NCBI GenBank assembly: GCA_021018995.1
Contig: CM037585.1
Coordinates: 124,958,831 to 125,022,830, forward strand
Direction of reading: 5' to 3'
Source: Chloranthus sessilifolius
Lineage: Eukaryota > Streptophyta > Magnoliopsida > Chloranthales > Chloranthaceae
Length of the DNA: 64,000 nt
A model generated the notes under the pieces. The model saw only the letters and a list, made by a program, of their open reading frames with translations, made no database searches and had not been told where the DNA came from. Position numbers and translations under genes: made by a program. Shown here one piece after another: positions 1-11,093 of this stretch (positions are counted from its first letter, which is position 1; each line of letters begins with the position of its first letter).

Positions 1-317
1 TAAACCCTAGATTTTACCTGAGACATTAACTCAAGCCGAATCATAAACCCTGAGAGAACCAGTGATTCCACTTTTGATCGAAGAACAACGCTCTAATCTG
101 GAAGCAACTAGAGTTCTATCTCTAGGATCTCCTTCCACGAAGCTAATTGATCTAGCGCATCAAACTAGACCCTACCCGAACCAAACATGATCATCCAGGC
201 GGAAATCTACGAAATCCTAAGGTATCGCGAGCTTTTTGAGATTTTGCTTAATTAATTTAGTTTAATTTCGACAAATTAGCATTTCATCATCATTCACGTA
301 GTCTACATCCCGCGTGA
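1..317 (+). mobile_element. 3' part of a Ty3/gypsy LTR (truncated by window edge)
   Basis: This resembles the distal half of the LTRs at 20922-21835 and 26879-27882. It has the same block order: a telobox-like AAACCCTAG, the 'agttctatctctagg' box, and a tail ending near 'cccgcgtga' where the other LTRs end 'cgcgtca'. No primer-binding site follows, so this is a 3' LTR or solo LTR end. The sequence after it is LINE 3' end, so the element probably sat inside a LINE. Confidence 0.7.
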
Positions 318-672
318 AGGAACAACAGGGTCTTCAGGACAATTGGTAAGGCTTGTTAGTATGTGGTTAAATCTGTCAGGGATTGGCTGCTCAGTTGGAT
401 CAAGATTGGGCATGCTGCGGTCGACAGGGGGGATCTGTTCTTCCTCAATGAATGGGATAACTTGCTTTTCCCACCCTAGCTTCTTTTCCTCTCACTGTGG
501 GGATGGGTGCCCTGGTCCTTAGGCTGTCAATGCAGCCAGGTACTTGAGCGGGTTAGCTTTCTGTTTGTGGGCTTTCTTTGCTTTCGGGTGGTTTCTCACT
601 ACTTACCCATGTATGTACTCCTCCGCTTTTGTTTTTCTTTAATATAATTGCTTTGTTACCGATGAAAAAAAA
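318..672 (+). mobile_element. LINE 3'-end remnant
   Basis: The text resembles the 3' ends of the plant L1 LINEs elsewhere in the window: degraded tail coding with Trp and Leu-rich stretches, a TG-rich 3' UTR, then a short A-run near 664-672. No catalytic domain is visible. It lies directly after an LTR end, consistent with an LTR element having inserted into the LINE. About 800 bases of AT-rich sequence with no recognisable feature separate it from the first UGP3 exon. Confidence 0.45.
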
Positions 673-1474
673 TAAAATTGACGAACTATCTAGCGTGGTA
701 AAAATGTAACAGTATGCAATACTTTTCATCTGAAGAATAGCCTTGCAAAGAACAAAACGTCAAAAATGTAAGAGTGCAATATTTTTTCATCTGATTTCTG
801 TGCCAGCATTCCACACATCCAATGATTTACTGACTAGGAGAACTTAGTTTTGAGTCCTCTTGAAAGAATCGGAGCATTACCCTCTCTATAATACTCCATA
901 AAAGCATCATTAGTCTTTTTTGATTCTAATAGAATTCAGGCCCTATATTCCAACGTTTGGTTATCATATTTCATTGTATGTGTGTCTGCGTCTATCAAAC
1001 ATGGAACATATAACTCTACTCTTGGGCACATTATCATTCATCACTCATTAGTAAATGCGTCCCATGCTTGTCCTAAATTTATAACACATAGATCTTCGAA
1101 AGCGGAACTTTAACTCTATTTTTTACCATGCTGTTACTTAATGTCAGGCTTCATGCTCGTTTGAGGAATTACTATAATATTTTGATGAAAATAAAGAATA
1201 ATAGGTTTGTATAATTTGCTTCACAACCTTCATTTAGTACATGTACTGGCTTTGTTGTTGATAACTTGAGTTTTGATCTATATTGCTTTATTCCTTGATT
1301 GTATTCGATTCTTGAGTTTTAACAAGTTGCTGAATTATTCTTAGTTTGTCTAAAGCATAAATATAAACAGAATTATCATTAAATGTATATGCATATTAGG
1401 ATGTAATGAATATCCATATAGCACCATAAATATTTTAGTTACTATTCTTATCTCAGATTTGCCATGTGTTGCAG
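673..1474. other. Intron sequence upstream of the first visible UGP3 exon
   Basis: AT-rich sequence ending in a pyrimidine-containing tract and the acceptor TGTTGCAG at 1467-1474. I see no exon, repeat or RNA gene. The preceding UGP3 exon, which should end just before the Lys-Leu-Gly of the next exon, was not found here and probably lies left of the window. Confidence 0.5.
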
Positions 1475-1641
1475 AAATTAGGGTTTGCGTCTTGTAAGCG
1501 GAACTTTGGAGCTACAGAAGGAATTAATGTTCTCATTGAGAAGAATAACCATGATGGGAAATGGGCTTATGGTCTAACATGTATTGAGTATACTGAATTT
1601 GAAAAGTTTGGCATCACAGACACACCTATTGCTTCTAACAG
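1475..1641 (+). CDS. UGP3: UGP3 internal exon a (UTP-glucose-1-phosphate uridylyltransferase 3, chloroplastic)
   Basis: The 167-nt exon has acceptor gcag/AAATTA and donor AACAG/gtatat. It is open throughout and encodes a segment starting [20 protein letters not shown] and continuing through [14 protein letters not shown] recognise this as plant UGP3 (Arabidopsis At3g56040 family). That plastid enzyme makes UDP-glucose from glucose-1-phosphate and UTP for sulfoquinovosyl diacylglycerol (sulfolipid) synthesis. The exon starts at phase 0 and ends with two bases of a split codon, AG, completed by C of the next exon to give Ser. No stop or frameshift is present. The assignment comes from family memory plus exact splice-phase agreement across five exons, not from a database search. 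Confidence 0.9.
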
Positions 1642-2574
1642 GTATATAATTTGTCTATTAAATTAAGTGGCTAAAATATTTCATATAGTATTACAGCACA
1701 GAAGAAAACCAATGTATGACTATCACTCTCTGTGAAGAATGCACAGAGAAGCACGATCAAAGCAATGTAGTTCATTTCCAAAACCTGACTAGACTTTATC
1801 GACCCCTTCGTTGACAATGGAAAAGTTTGCATCAGAATTTACCTCTTGCAGAACATGTTAAGCGGAGACTGATTCACGGACAGTGAGCCACAAATATCTT
1901 TACGCTTCCTCAATGTATCCTGCCATTCTTCAACGCAATTAGTCAGACATCCTCATCCATTGAATAACCTTTTCTGCATGTGCTTCCCACCTCAATGGGG
2001 CCTTCCCCTGTTGTGTGGTTGATATAGGGTATCATTGAGTTCTTAATATTGAATCCTGAAGAACGTATTTTTTCATACTTCTGACTCTGGGTCCCCGAAG
2101 AAGAATTTGTATTACTGTTTTCCATCTGTTCATTCTTACAAGTTAGGGTTGTACATTTAGTTTCTGGAGGTTAAGTGGCCAATTTCTTTCAAGGCTAATG
2201 CAAATATTTTCATTATCTTTTTTTTTTTCCCGGTTCTTTCCTTTTTTTGTCAGTTTCCAACATTGTCTATTGTGTATGGCCTCTGCAATTTATATAGATT
2301 TGATTTGAGCAGATTTCTACTTGATTGTATGTTGTTACATATCCAATGCAAAATTTTCAGACCTTCATGGCTAAAGGCAATTGGTTTTCTCTTCTTTGTT
2401 TAAGAGTGTTGTTTCTGGCTTCTACTATACCGTCGGTTTTAATAATGTTTCATTTTTCCTGAAACATTATGGTATACTGATTGTTGTATATGGAATTGAT
2501 TTCAATTTTATATTTCATTTAGCAAAGAGATTCTAGTAATTAACCCAATTTGAATGTTGTTCATTGTGTTTAAG
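1642..2574 (+). other. UGP3 intron a
   Basis: A 933-bp intron with donor gtatat and acceptor tttaag. It is AT-rich with a T-run near 2220-2230. An open stretch on the minus strand (1943-2125) has no family resemblance and is probably chance. No transposon is recognised. Confidence 0.7.
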
Positions 2575-2733
2575 CTTACATGCAGAATTCCCTGCCAATA
2601 CAAACATCCTATATGTTGATTTAGCTTCTGCCAGAAAAGTTGGATCAAGTGAAAATGCAACCTGCTTACCAGGCATGGTATTAAATCTCAAAAAGCCTGT
2701 TGTGTATGTGGACGATATGGGAGTTCATCATAG
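2575..2733 (+). CDS. UGP3: UGP3 internal exon b
   Basis: The 159-nt exon has acceptor tttaag/CTTACA and donor CATAG/gtacat. It encodes the continuation LHAEFPANTNILYVDLASAR, then a segment ending MVLNLKKPVVYVDDMGVHH. The first base C completes a Ser codon with AG of exon a, and the last two bases AG complete Ser with T of the next exon at 10496. In UGP3 this block precedes the GGRLECTMQN motif, which is exactly what the next exon supplies. The reading frame is intact. The intron that follows is 7.8 kb and filled with transposon debris. Confidence 0.9.
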
Positions 2734-5700
2734 GTACATATTTTTCTCCTATTTGCTTTTATTATTTCATTTTTACCCCCTTTTCATTCAGGTTTATGGT
2801 GTTCCCTGGTACTTATGTGAATAACTTTTGGGCCATGAATTCTATAAGATTTATAGATTCCAATATGGAAAAATGTCTTAGTGAAACCCCATTTTCATGC
2901 TTGCTATAAAATTTTCATAGATTTTGCACCACAAGAATGCTAATTAGTGAAATGCACCCATTGTGAGGGTACTGTTATATATATATATAAAATAGTAGTA
3001 GTAGCATCAATATATTGTTGATGCCAGTACATCCCTAATAAATGTTTTTGTTGTGATGTTAAGTTATTTAAAACTCATATACTATGCAAATGCTAAACAA
3101 GTTTAATATTGCCTTCTGATTTTCTGTATACATTTACTTTTGATGCTTGCATTATTGTATTGTTATAAGTTTACTTTTTCTCCCTCTCTATCTTCCCTAG
3201 AGATGTTAATTTGGTCGGCAAAGGAACTAACTCTTATAGTGGATCAGTTGGGCGAGACAGCATTGCTGTTTCCAGATGATTGTAATATTTCCATAATTGA
3301 GCAGGAGACTGCTTGTTACCCTTGTTGATTCCTATTTGCTTATAAGCTCTGGATTATAGGGAACATCAGACCCTAGATTCTTCCAGGATGACATCAGACC
3401 CATTTAGGGTTTCTAGCAGGCACACCCTAGAAATTGTGTTACTACGGTTCAATCATGTTTTGTAATTTTTTATAAACTGTTTTTTACAGCTATTTATATT
3501 GATCAGTTATAAGCCTTCTTATATATTTATTTATTTATTTATTTATTAATTTTTTATTTTTTCGGATTCAAAAAATTGGGTCAATAGCTGTTTGAATTTG
3601 ACATCTGATGCAGTCATTAATAGGGTCCAAAGATGAAGAAGAAAAGGAAAAAGAGGCTGATAAGTGGTCTTGTGCCCTGATTCGGTGTTAAAGGGCCCTT
3701 TAAACATGGCCCCATGTGACCAACATGACGGTAATGTGATCACTTAAATTGATCAAGCAAGTCTCTGAAATTTGTTTCGTTGAGAGAATCGAATGATTGG
3801 GTCAGAAATTATTTTTGGTCTGTTGGATGGGAAATAGAAAACAAAAAAAACATGCTGGTTTGTGTTTGGTTAATTAAGAAATGGAAAGATTGCCTTGATT
3901 TTCCATTTGCCAGGAAGTTAGAAGATGTATTGCTTCACGATTGGTTGTAGAAGAAATGTGGTTATATGGTTGGTTGAGATTAAATTTTTACTGCAGAAAA
4001 AAACAGGAGGTGAAATAAGTACTTTACTGAAAATAAAGCAAACAAGTGGAGGAAATTTAGGAGAATATGATGAATATTTTTGAAGACTTGACCCCTTTCT
4101 TTTTGGAGGTCTTTAATTGTAGCCACTTTTTGATCACTTATTGTTCACATGAGTGATGAGAAATTGACATAACAGAAATCGCAAAGTAACATGTGGTCTT
4201 TGAACACCCACGTAAATGACTTTGTATTTAGTAATATTAACAAATAAAGGTCTAGTATCATAAGAAATCTTTTTTTATTTATTTTACACAGTGATTGGAT
4301 GAAAATAGGAAACAAAAGTTAGTAGTTATTTGTTTATTATTATTTAGGCTGCACGCCTGGTAACTTGTGGTTTTGATGTTATGTTTTACTGAATTTTTAC
4401 TGAGTATGCTATTTCTTCTTAAGTTCTTATTCTAGTTCTTCTCGGATATCTTTACTTGCTTGACTTTTTCTTTGATTATTGTTGGGCAAGCGGCGGTTTG
4501 CATGAATATCACACCTTGTTATTGTGAACTAGAAGATGCCACTCTGGAAGTTAACATCACTTTAGATTCTATTTCTGTTAATCCTTTTGATCCATTAGTT
4601 GCATTCAAACATAAACAGCGTATGATCATAAATAGGTTGTCTCAATATTAGACAAATTTTTAATGGATTCTTTCCACTGTAGTTTGATGGTTTTCCGTTG
4701 AGGTGCACCATATTTATTCATCTTTGCTGTATCAACAGTTATTAATACAACTGTTTCAGCTACATAAAACTACTCTTTTATCTTTTTTTCACAATCAGTG
4801 TATATCCTTCTGCTTCTACAGCTTAAATAACATGACAAAGATCTCTTGTTCAAGCGTTTTTCAATACTGTCACATCAAGTATTACTTATTCTGGCAAAAA
4901 CCCTCTAAACTTATAAGGCTCACGCATATAGTTAACACTTTATACTCAGTCACATAAAGATTGTTTAATCTGGTGACCTTTATTTTTGTATGAGTAGAAA
5001 CAATTTGCTGCATGATAATATGGTTGCAAAGATTAATTGTACATGATCATTTCGATACAATCACATGACAACATAAGTTTTAATCGTACTTGTATTGATC
5101 TTTAACGTAAGTTCTTTCAGACCTTCCACATCTTTCGGACCTAACTGGAACTTTCAATTTAACCATATCATATTGATTTGGTTACATTGTTTTAAAAACT
5201 TCTAACTAAATTCTTAATTTTTAGTTAGAAAAAAAATTGGCATGCGTAAATGAGTCAATATAAAAAGACTGTCAAATATTTATTTCGAACATATGATATA
5301 ATATGAGTATAAAAGAGATACCAATATCCTTATTCTCCTGGATTATTCAAACAACTCTGTATAAGCTGGTGCAAGGCTTATCAAATTCATTATATGTGGC
5401 AACCCTAGTTCATCAATGGGCATGTTCAGTTGGCAGGCTAACATGTCAGCCCATAATTCATACTTGTCGGTTTCTATCCCTCTGATCGAAGCATTTTTTT
5501 TGGCCTCAATGTGGGTCGTTGGTGATATGCTGTTTAGCCATCAAGGTTCTTATCAGCAAAATCTTTAGGCTGAATTTAATCTAAACTATGATCCCCTGTA
5601 CCATCTGTCAAAGTGTTCCATGTGTACAGAATTGTGACCCGTGCACATAATACCAACTCTTCGAAAAATGTAGTCATATGCTCGCTCTCTTTATTTGTGT

Positions 5701-6169
5701 CTTTTATTTCCTCTTTTTCGATCCATTAGTTACTTTTTAGTCAAAGAGTACAAATTAAAAATTGCATTTCACGAGAGCATAGGGAAAAAAATTGAGGTGC
5801 AAAGAACCAATCCAACGTAAGATCTCTTCATGTGATTTTCAGCTCTGTCCTTTTCTCAATGACTAGTAGATACCCTCCCAAAGGAGGAATAACTTGAATT
5901 GTGAACATATATATGATTTTGTTGACCAACAATGTCAGGATTGTTTCTTTGGCACCTCAGAATCTTTTGCTATGCCATCATGAATGTGTCTATGACTAAT
6001 GAATGTGGACATCAACTTGTGGGAATTACTGGCATGTGATTTTAGGGCATGGTTCCTAACAATTTTCTTCATGGTCAATTAATAGGAAGTTTGAGTTGAA
6101 TATTTCATTTCTATTCTTTTTTTTTTTGGGGGGGTGGGGGGGGGGGGGGGGTTGTTATCCCTCCCACCC
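2734..6169 (+). other. UGP3 intron b, proximal part without recognised elements
   Basis: AT-rich intron sequence. I recognise no transposon. It holds a TTTA/ATTT simple stretch near 3520-3550 and a homopolymer T/G tract at 6115-6151. An exon-like open segment at about 4490-4635 is listed separately as a low-confidence observation. Several short open stretches here have no recognisable product. Confidence 0.5.
6117..6151 (+). repeat. Homopolymer T-run joined to a G-run
   Basis: About 12 T followed by a run of 24 bases that is all G except one T. Long G homopolymers are rare in plant introns and are also common positions for sequencing or assembly error. The run could fold as a G-quadruplex on the plus strand. 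Confidence 0.8.
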
Positions 6170-7264
6170 GACCAACAGGTCCAAACGGCTATTCTTCGAG
6201 TTTTATAAGCATTTTTGGGATATCTTTAGAGAGGAGGTTCTTGAAATCATTGAGGAATTCCATGAGGATGTGCTCATTTGCAAATACATCAATACTACCT
6301 TCGTCACTATGAACATGGGGCGGAAATACATGAGGACTTTTGAAATATAAGCTTGTTGAGTAGCTTGTATAAAATTGGTAGCAAAGCTGGCCACTAATCG
6401 GTTGAACTGTTGATTCTCAAGATCATTTCTTTATGCAGAGTGCTCTTATATATGGGAGAAAGATAGGTTCTGTCCCATGAATGTGTTATCTCTAGATATA
6501 AAGCTAAGGAGGCTTGGTTGGTTTGCAGGATGGATATGGAAAAAGCCTATGAGAGGTCAATTGAGCCTTCTTCGATTATGTAACAACAAGAACGGGATTT
6601 GGGGATAAGTGGCAAAAGTGAGTGAAGGCTTGTTATTCATCTTCCTTGTTTTCAGTGTTTGTAAAAGGAACAAAGGAAGAATTTTTCAGAGCGTCTGTTC
6701 TGAATATAGTGCATGGCTTTTCCATTACTAATGATCATCCTCATATGTGCAACATGCGAATGATACCATAATTTTTTGTGATGTGTCCAAAGGGGATTTG
6801 GGGATTAGTGGCAAAAGTGGATGAAGGCTTGTTATTCATCTTCCTTGTTTTCAGTGCTTGTAAAAGGAATAGAGGAAGAATTTTTCAGAGAGCGTCGATT
6901 CTGAATATAGTGCATGGCTTTCCATTACTAATGATCGTCCTCATATGCGCAACATGCGAATCATAACATAATTTTTTGTGATGTGTCCAAAGGACATGCG
7001 AATCATAACATAATTTTTTGTGATGTGTCCAAAGGGGAATTGGTGAATGTGAAAGCAGTCCTCGAATGCTATGAAGTCTCTTTAGGACAAAGGGTAAATG
7101 TAAGGAAGTTTATGAGGATTTGTTTAGAAAACAAAGTGGTCTCAAAATTGGCAGACTTGTTCGGATGCAAATGGGGATCTCTCCCTTTTGGCCTTCCTCT
7201 ATGCGTTGAGAAACCTTCTATTGTCCTAAAGGGATCTGATGATGGGGTGTTTGAGAGAGATCTT
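6170..7264 (+). pseudogene. LINE (L1) reverse-transcriptase remnant, 5' part
   Basis: Decayed plus-strand L1 pol. The first stretch matches the LINE RT block that begins S-P-G-P-D-G-F and continues through FWDIFREEVLEIIEEFHEDV and NTTFVTM. A second match at about 6532-6560 is the MDMEKAYER motif (RT region A). The last part (6983-7264) matches the RT thumb and 'VSLGQRVNVRK' region. Internal tandem duplication (period 199 bp, 6594-6990) and many stops make it non-functional. The solo LTR at 7265 interrupts it, and it resumes at 8225. Confidence 0.75.
6594..7040 (+). repeat. Tandem duplication inside a LINE, period 199 bp
   Basis: The block beginning GGGATTTGGGGAT occurs at 6594 and again at 6793, and the copies are near-identical over about 199 bp. 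A further short partial copy of the end of the unit ('cataatttttt gtgatgtgtcc') repeats at about 6965-7035. It lies wholly within the LINE remnant and probably arose by unequal exchange or replication slippage after insertion. Confidence 0.85.
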
Positions 7265-8224
7265 TGACGGGAACGCCGAGTATGTGGACATTGGTTTTGG
7301 ACCACATTACTTCTACCGGCGTCGGAAGAAACGTAGAGGAAGTCCGAGTATCACGGCTTCAGGGGAGAAAAGGAGGCACAAAACCGTCATTGTGAATAGT
7401 GTCGGACGTCCGTGAACAGTGACGAACGTCCGTGATTTTGAACCTCCATTGTCCGTAGGTCATGGACGTCCGTGGGGCACTACGGATGTCCGTGAGCGTC
7501 GCGACGGGATTTTATAATTTTGTGAAATTTTTCTTTTTCAATCTTTTATTATTATTAGGACTCTTTATTTTGAATTTTACATTGGTGGCCTATATAAGGA
7601 GGCTTGTAAAGACAATTTAATTAGTTTTGATGAATATTGATTGAGCTTTTGCTTGAATGGAGAGAGTCTTCTTCCCTGTGATGGGTTTGGTGTGAGGCCA
7701 AGGGAGCGATTCCCAAGCCGTTATCTTTTGGTATCTATTGTCCTTTTGATCTTTTTTTATTTCTGCTATCTATTCATCTTTGTTTTCTCTTAAACCTTCA
7801 CTTTATTGATCTAAGATTTCTAAATCCTAAGCTATTGATTTCTTGATCCCAAACCCTCAACCCTTCTGAAGCCCTAAATCAAACAGAGCCAAAACCCTTT
7901 TTTAAACCATAAGCCTATTACAAAACCATAAGCCAATTCCGCAACCCTAGTGAGAGCCCGTGAATCTACATTGGATCGAAGACGAACGCCCAAGACTGGA
8001 AAAGCCAGAGTTCTATCTCTAGGCCTGATCCCGCCTCAAATCTAACGGGACTTGTGCATTGGACTGGACCCTAGCAGGATCTCACGTGATCTACCCATCA
8101 AAATTCTTCAAACCCTAAGGGATTTAAGATAATTTTGCGATTAAACTTGAATTAATTTATTTAATTTCGGCAAAATTGCATTAAATCATTAATCACACAT
8201 TTTAAGGATTACCGTCCCACGTCA
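7265..8224 (+). mobile_element. Solo LTR of the Ty3/gypsy family, with TSD ATCTT
   Basis: It begins TGACGGGAACGCC and ends CCCACGTCA, matching the termini of the E2 and E3 LTRs. The same 5 bases ATCTT lie on both sides (7260-7264 and 8225-8229). No internal sequence remains, so this is a solo LTR left by recombination between the two LTRs of a full element. Its first 80 or so bases are the family's coding tail, reading DIGFGPHYFYRRRKK in one frame. It splits a LINE RT remnant. Confidence 0.9.
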
Positions 8225-8875
8225 ATCTTTCAATTTTGAAAGGAGCTTTACTTTTGATTGGAGGTAGATTCACCTTGATAAAGTCTACGATTTCCAGTTT
8301 GCCTGTCTACTTTATGGCTATGTTTGAGTACCCCATGAGTGTGTTTAAGAAGCTTGAACTAATTAACAGAAATTTTATTAGGAGTGGACGAGGAGAGAAG
8401 AAATTTCATCCTCTGAGGGGTGTGATGTGCTTGGGTCAGAGTTTTGAAAATGGAGGTCTTGGCATCCATCATCTAAAGGACATGGATCAGACTCTTCTAG
8501 GAAAATCGTTATAGAGGGTTGGGGTGGAAAACGATGCTGAATGGGTAAGTCTGATATGTCATAAATATGGTAAGGACGAAGTTGGTTGGGGGATCAGATT
8601 GCCAAGGGAAGCACTTGGTTTGGGGTGGTGGAAAGAGGTTTACAAAGTGAGAAATTTAATATGTCCATCCTAATTAAAGCAGTGTGAGGAAACCCAACTT
8701 AGTTTTGGAACTATCTTTGGTGGGAAAAATTTAATATATCCATCCTAATTAAAGTGGTTGAGGAAACAACGTTTAGTTTTGGAACAATCTTTGGTGGGGA
8801 GAGAAGCCCCTATGTGAATCATATGGGCCGATCTTTCACTTGAGCACATTCAAGAGGTTGGGGCTATTGGATAGG
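8225..8875 (+). pseudogene. LINE (L1) remnant, 3' part after the solo LTR
   Basis: This continues the LINE interrupted at 7264. It reads LKGALLLIGGRFTLIKSTIS and then LPVYFMAMFEYP, the L1 RT C-terminal block, followed by a degraded WWKEV segment. A tandem duplication of about 85 bp ('tttaatatatccatcctaatt...') occurs at 8660-8800. The end near 8875 is not marked by poly(A), so the true 3' end is lost. Stops are frequent. Confidence 0.75.
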
Positions 8876-9480
8876 GCTTTTACTTGTGGGATATTTGGAT
8901 GAGGCGTAACTCAGAGATGAGAAGTATAAGCTGCTCGCAATATTGTTAGGTGATCTGGGTGAGGTATGAGCTTTGGTTTTAGAGCGTAGACTGAAGGGCC
9001 TAAGAACATTGTTCGTCAGTCGCATAAAGGTTGCAGGTGCATTGGTCAGACCGAATGGCATGACGATCCATTCATATAACCCTTGCCTTGTCTTTAACGC
9101 GGATCTTCCAACGCCTTCCGCCACTTTTGGTGGTATCTCGACTTATCTTGGTGAAGTAACGGGCTCCCTCAACTAGTAAAATGGGAATCAGACTTCTATC
9201 CTTGGCAAAGGATAGTGATTCTTTACTGTGATCTTCTTAAGGGCACGATCATCCTGATCCTATCGATTGCATAAGGCCTGCGGTAGCAATGGAACCGAAG
9301 GGGCGTTTCTCGTTCAGGTCCTTCTATCAATATCTAGGGAGAACGTCCCCTTATTGAGCAGCATTGGACATGAATTTGGAAGACTGGTAGTCCTAAAAGG
9401 GTAATTTTCTTCATGTTGCGCTATAACATAGGATAGAATCCTTTTCGTCAAATATTTTCAAGCCATAGGTATGATCCTAG
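8876..9480 (-). pseudogene. Ty3/gypsy reverse-transcriptase fragment
   Basis: On the minus strand, 9124-8864 reads [20 protein letters not shown] followed by ATFMRL, a diagnostic Ty3 RT block just upstream of the YxDD motif. The catalytic motif itself is not intact, and there are no LTRs nearby. The upstream part to about 9480 shows weak, frameshifted RT similarity. This is a small stranded piece of a different Ty3 lineage from E2 and E3. Confidence 0.8.
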
Positions 9481-10495
9481 CAAACAGATGCATAGTGTCC
9501 GGTAATATCCAGAAAACGGTTGAACATAATTTATTGTCTGGATGCCTATCAGCTGTGGTGTGAATTTATGCAGGAGTTTTGTGTCAGTGGGTGCTCTTCA
9601 GTCCTGTGTGCTGTTACTTGCAGTGTAGTGGGGATATCCATTCTAGGGAAGGCTGGCCTCTCTTTGGAACTTACTGCCAATGCGTCTTTCTTGGGCCTTA
9701 TGGTAGGAGAGAAACTGTAGGACTTTCGATGGGAAGTATAAGTTGTTGGCTGCACTGGGAGTATCGGAGAAGATATTTTGAACTTGGCTTTGACATCAAA
9801 AGGCTATTCTATACAGAAGTTAGAACTTAGAAGAGGTCATTCCTGCGAACAGCTGGGACACCAGAGAGGGTTTTTGTTGTTGGGTTTGCAGCTAGTATTG
9901 AACTGATAGATCACGTGTGGCTGCTAACTATCTCACCTAGCTACCCCTGGTTTTCCTTGCTGTAACTATACCTTTTCAATGAAGTTACAGTATTTTATAA
10001 ATATAGATTTTTTTTTTCTGTTGAGATTATAAGTGGATGGATAATATTTCATTCAAACTTGCTTCCTGGATTGTTTCAACCCCTGCATGGCAGTAGGTTT
10101 AGTTCGAACATTGGGATGTGGGAAATGAAGAAAAGAAATGTCCAGTCTTGCAATTGTTCCAGTTGATCATCTTGTAGTATCAATTCCAATGCATATATGC
10201 TTATAAATGGTGTACTACTTTTTACATTTGTTTAGAGATTTTTCAGACAGTTTATTCGAATTTATTATGATTTTTTTTTTTTATTTTAAATAACACTGCT
10301 TAATAGTATTCGTTGAACTAGAACATGCCTCCTTTTGCTGCTATGTGCTGTGTTTGAATAACATAGTTATTGCCTACTCTTTCTTGCAGCTAACATCAAT
10401 GTTTGTCCTGCCCAGGGAGTTTAATAATTTCAAATATTATTGTGGCATGTTAGCTCCCTGTAATGCTATTTCTGACACACTTGTTTCTGTTGTAG
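9481..10495 (+). other. UGP3 intron b, distal part
   Basis: AT-rich sequence with no recognised coding or repeat unit, ending at the acceptor tctgttgtag (10486-10495). Open stretches near 9520-9830 do not resemble any family I know. Confidence 0.5.
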
Positions 10496-10587
10496 TGTCT
10501 CTGGTGGCAGATTGGAATGCACAATGCAGAATATTGCAGACTACTTCCTAAATACTTATTCCTCTAGATGTTATAAAGATGTTGAAG
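10496..10587 (+). CDS. UGP3: UGP3 internal exon c
   Basis: The 92-nt exon has acceptor tgttgtag/TGTCTC and donor TTGAAG/gtgtgt. The first T completes the split Ser codon from exon b. The exon then reads VSGGRLECTMQNIADYFLNT and YSSRCYKDVE, which matches the conserved GGRLECTMQNIAD block of UGP3. It ends with one base (G) of a split Asp codon. The reading frame is intact. A 410-bp foldback begins only 8 bases downstream of the donor. Confidence 0.92.
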
Positions 10588-10595
10588 GTGTGTTA

Positions 10596-11004
10596 GTACC
10601 TTTATTTGAAACTACCGAATCTTTCACGGCACCTACGCTGAAAACCATTGACTTCTTTGAATCAGAAAGTGGAGATCGTTTTTCATCCCAATCTTCCACA
10701 CAATCGATCTTGAGATCATGGGCATACCATCAGACATTCAGTTTTTTATTCCATGTAGCTCACAACCCAAAAAGTGACTCGAAAATCACGTTTGTGCGTG
10801 ATGTGTGCCACATGATTTCAGGTAAATTTCATGGATGTGTGCCATGTGGAATAAAAAGCTGACCACCTGATGGTATGCCCACGATTTCAGGATCTATCGT
10901 GTGGATGATTGGAACGAAAAGGAGTCTCCATCGTCTGATTCAAAGCAGTCAATGGAGTTCAGCGTAGGTGCCCACAAAGATTCAGTGGGTGCTAATAAAG
11001 GTAC
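10596..11004. mobile_element. Foldback (inverted-repeat) MITE-like element, about 410 bp
   Basis: The left arm GTACCTTTATT at 10596 is mirrored at 10994-11004. Matching continues inward through blocks such as GCACCTACGCTGAA, TTTGAATCAGA, GGGCATACCATCAG and the 'ttattcca' box, so nearly the whole element could form one long imperfect hairpin. No transposase is present. A target-site duplication could not be fixed. It fills most of the 506-bp intron between UGP3 exons c and d. Confidence 0.8.
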
Positions 11005-11093
11005 CCTTGAGATTTAAAAATTTATTTCTGGCAACGTGGTTTGGTTTTTTTCTTTGCTTGAACGCATCTCAATGAAAGAAAAATTTGTTACAG

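Noticed and set aside
1943-2125. Minus-strand open frame of 60 codons
   Set aside because: No recognisable domain and inside a short UGP3 intron.
3140-3328. Possible UGP3 exon after exon b
   Set aside because: Exon b's split codon and phase join perfectly to exon c at 10496, and the segment has no resemblance to UGP3.
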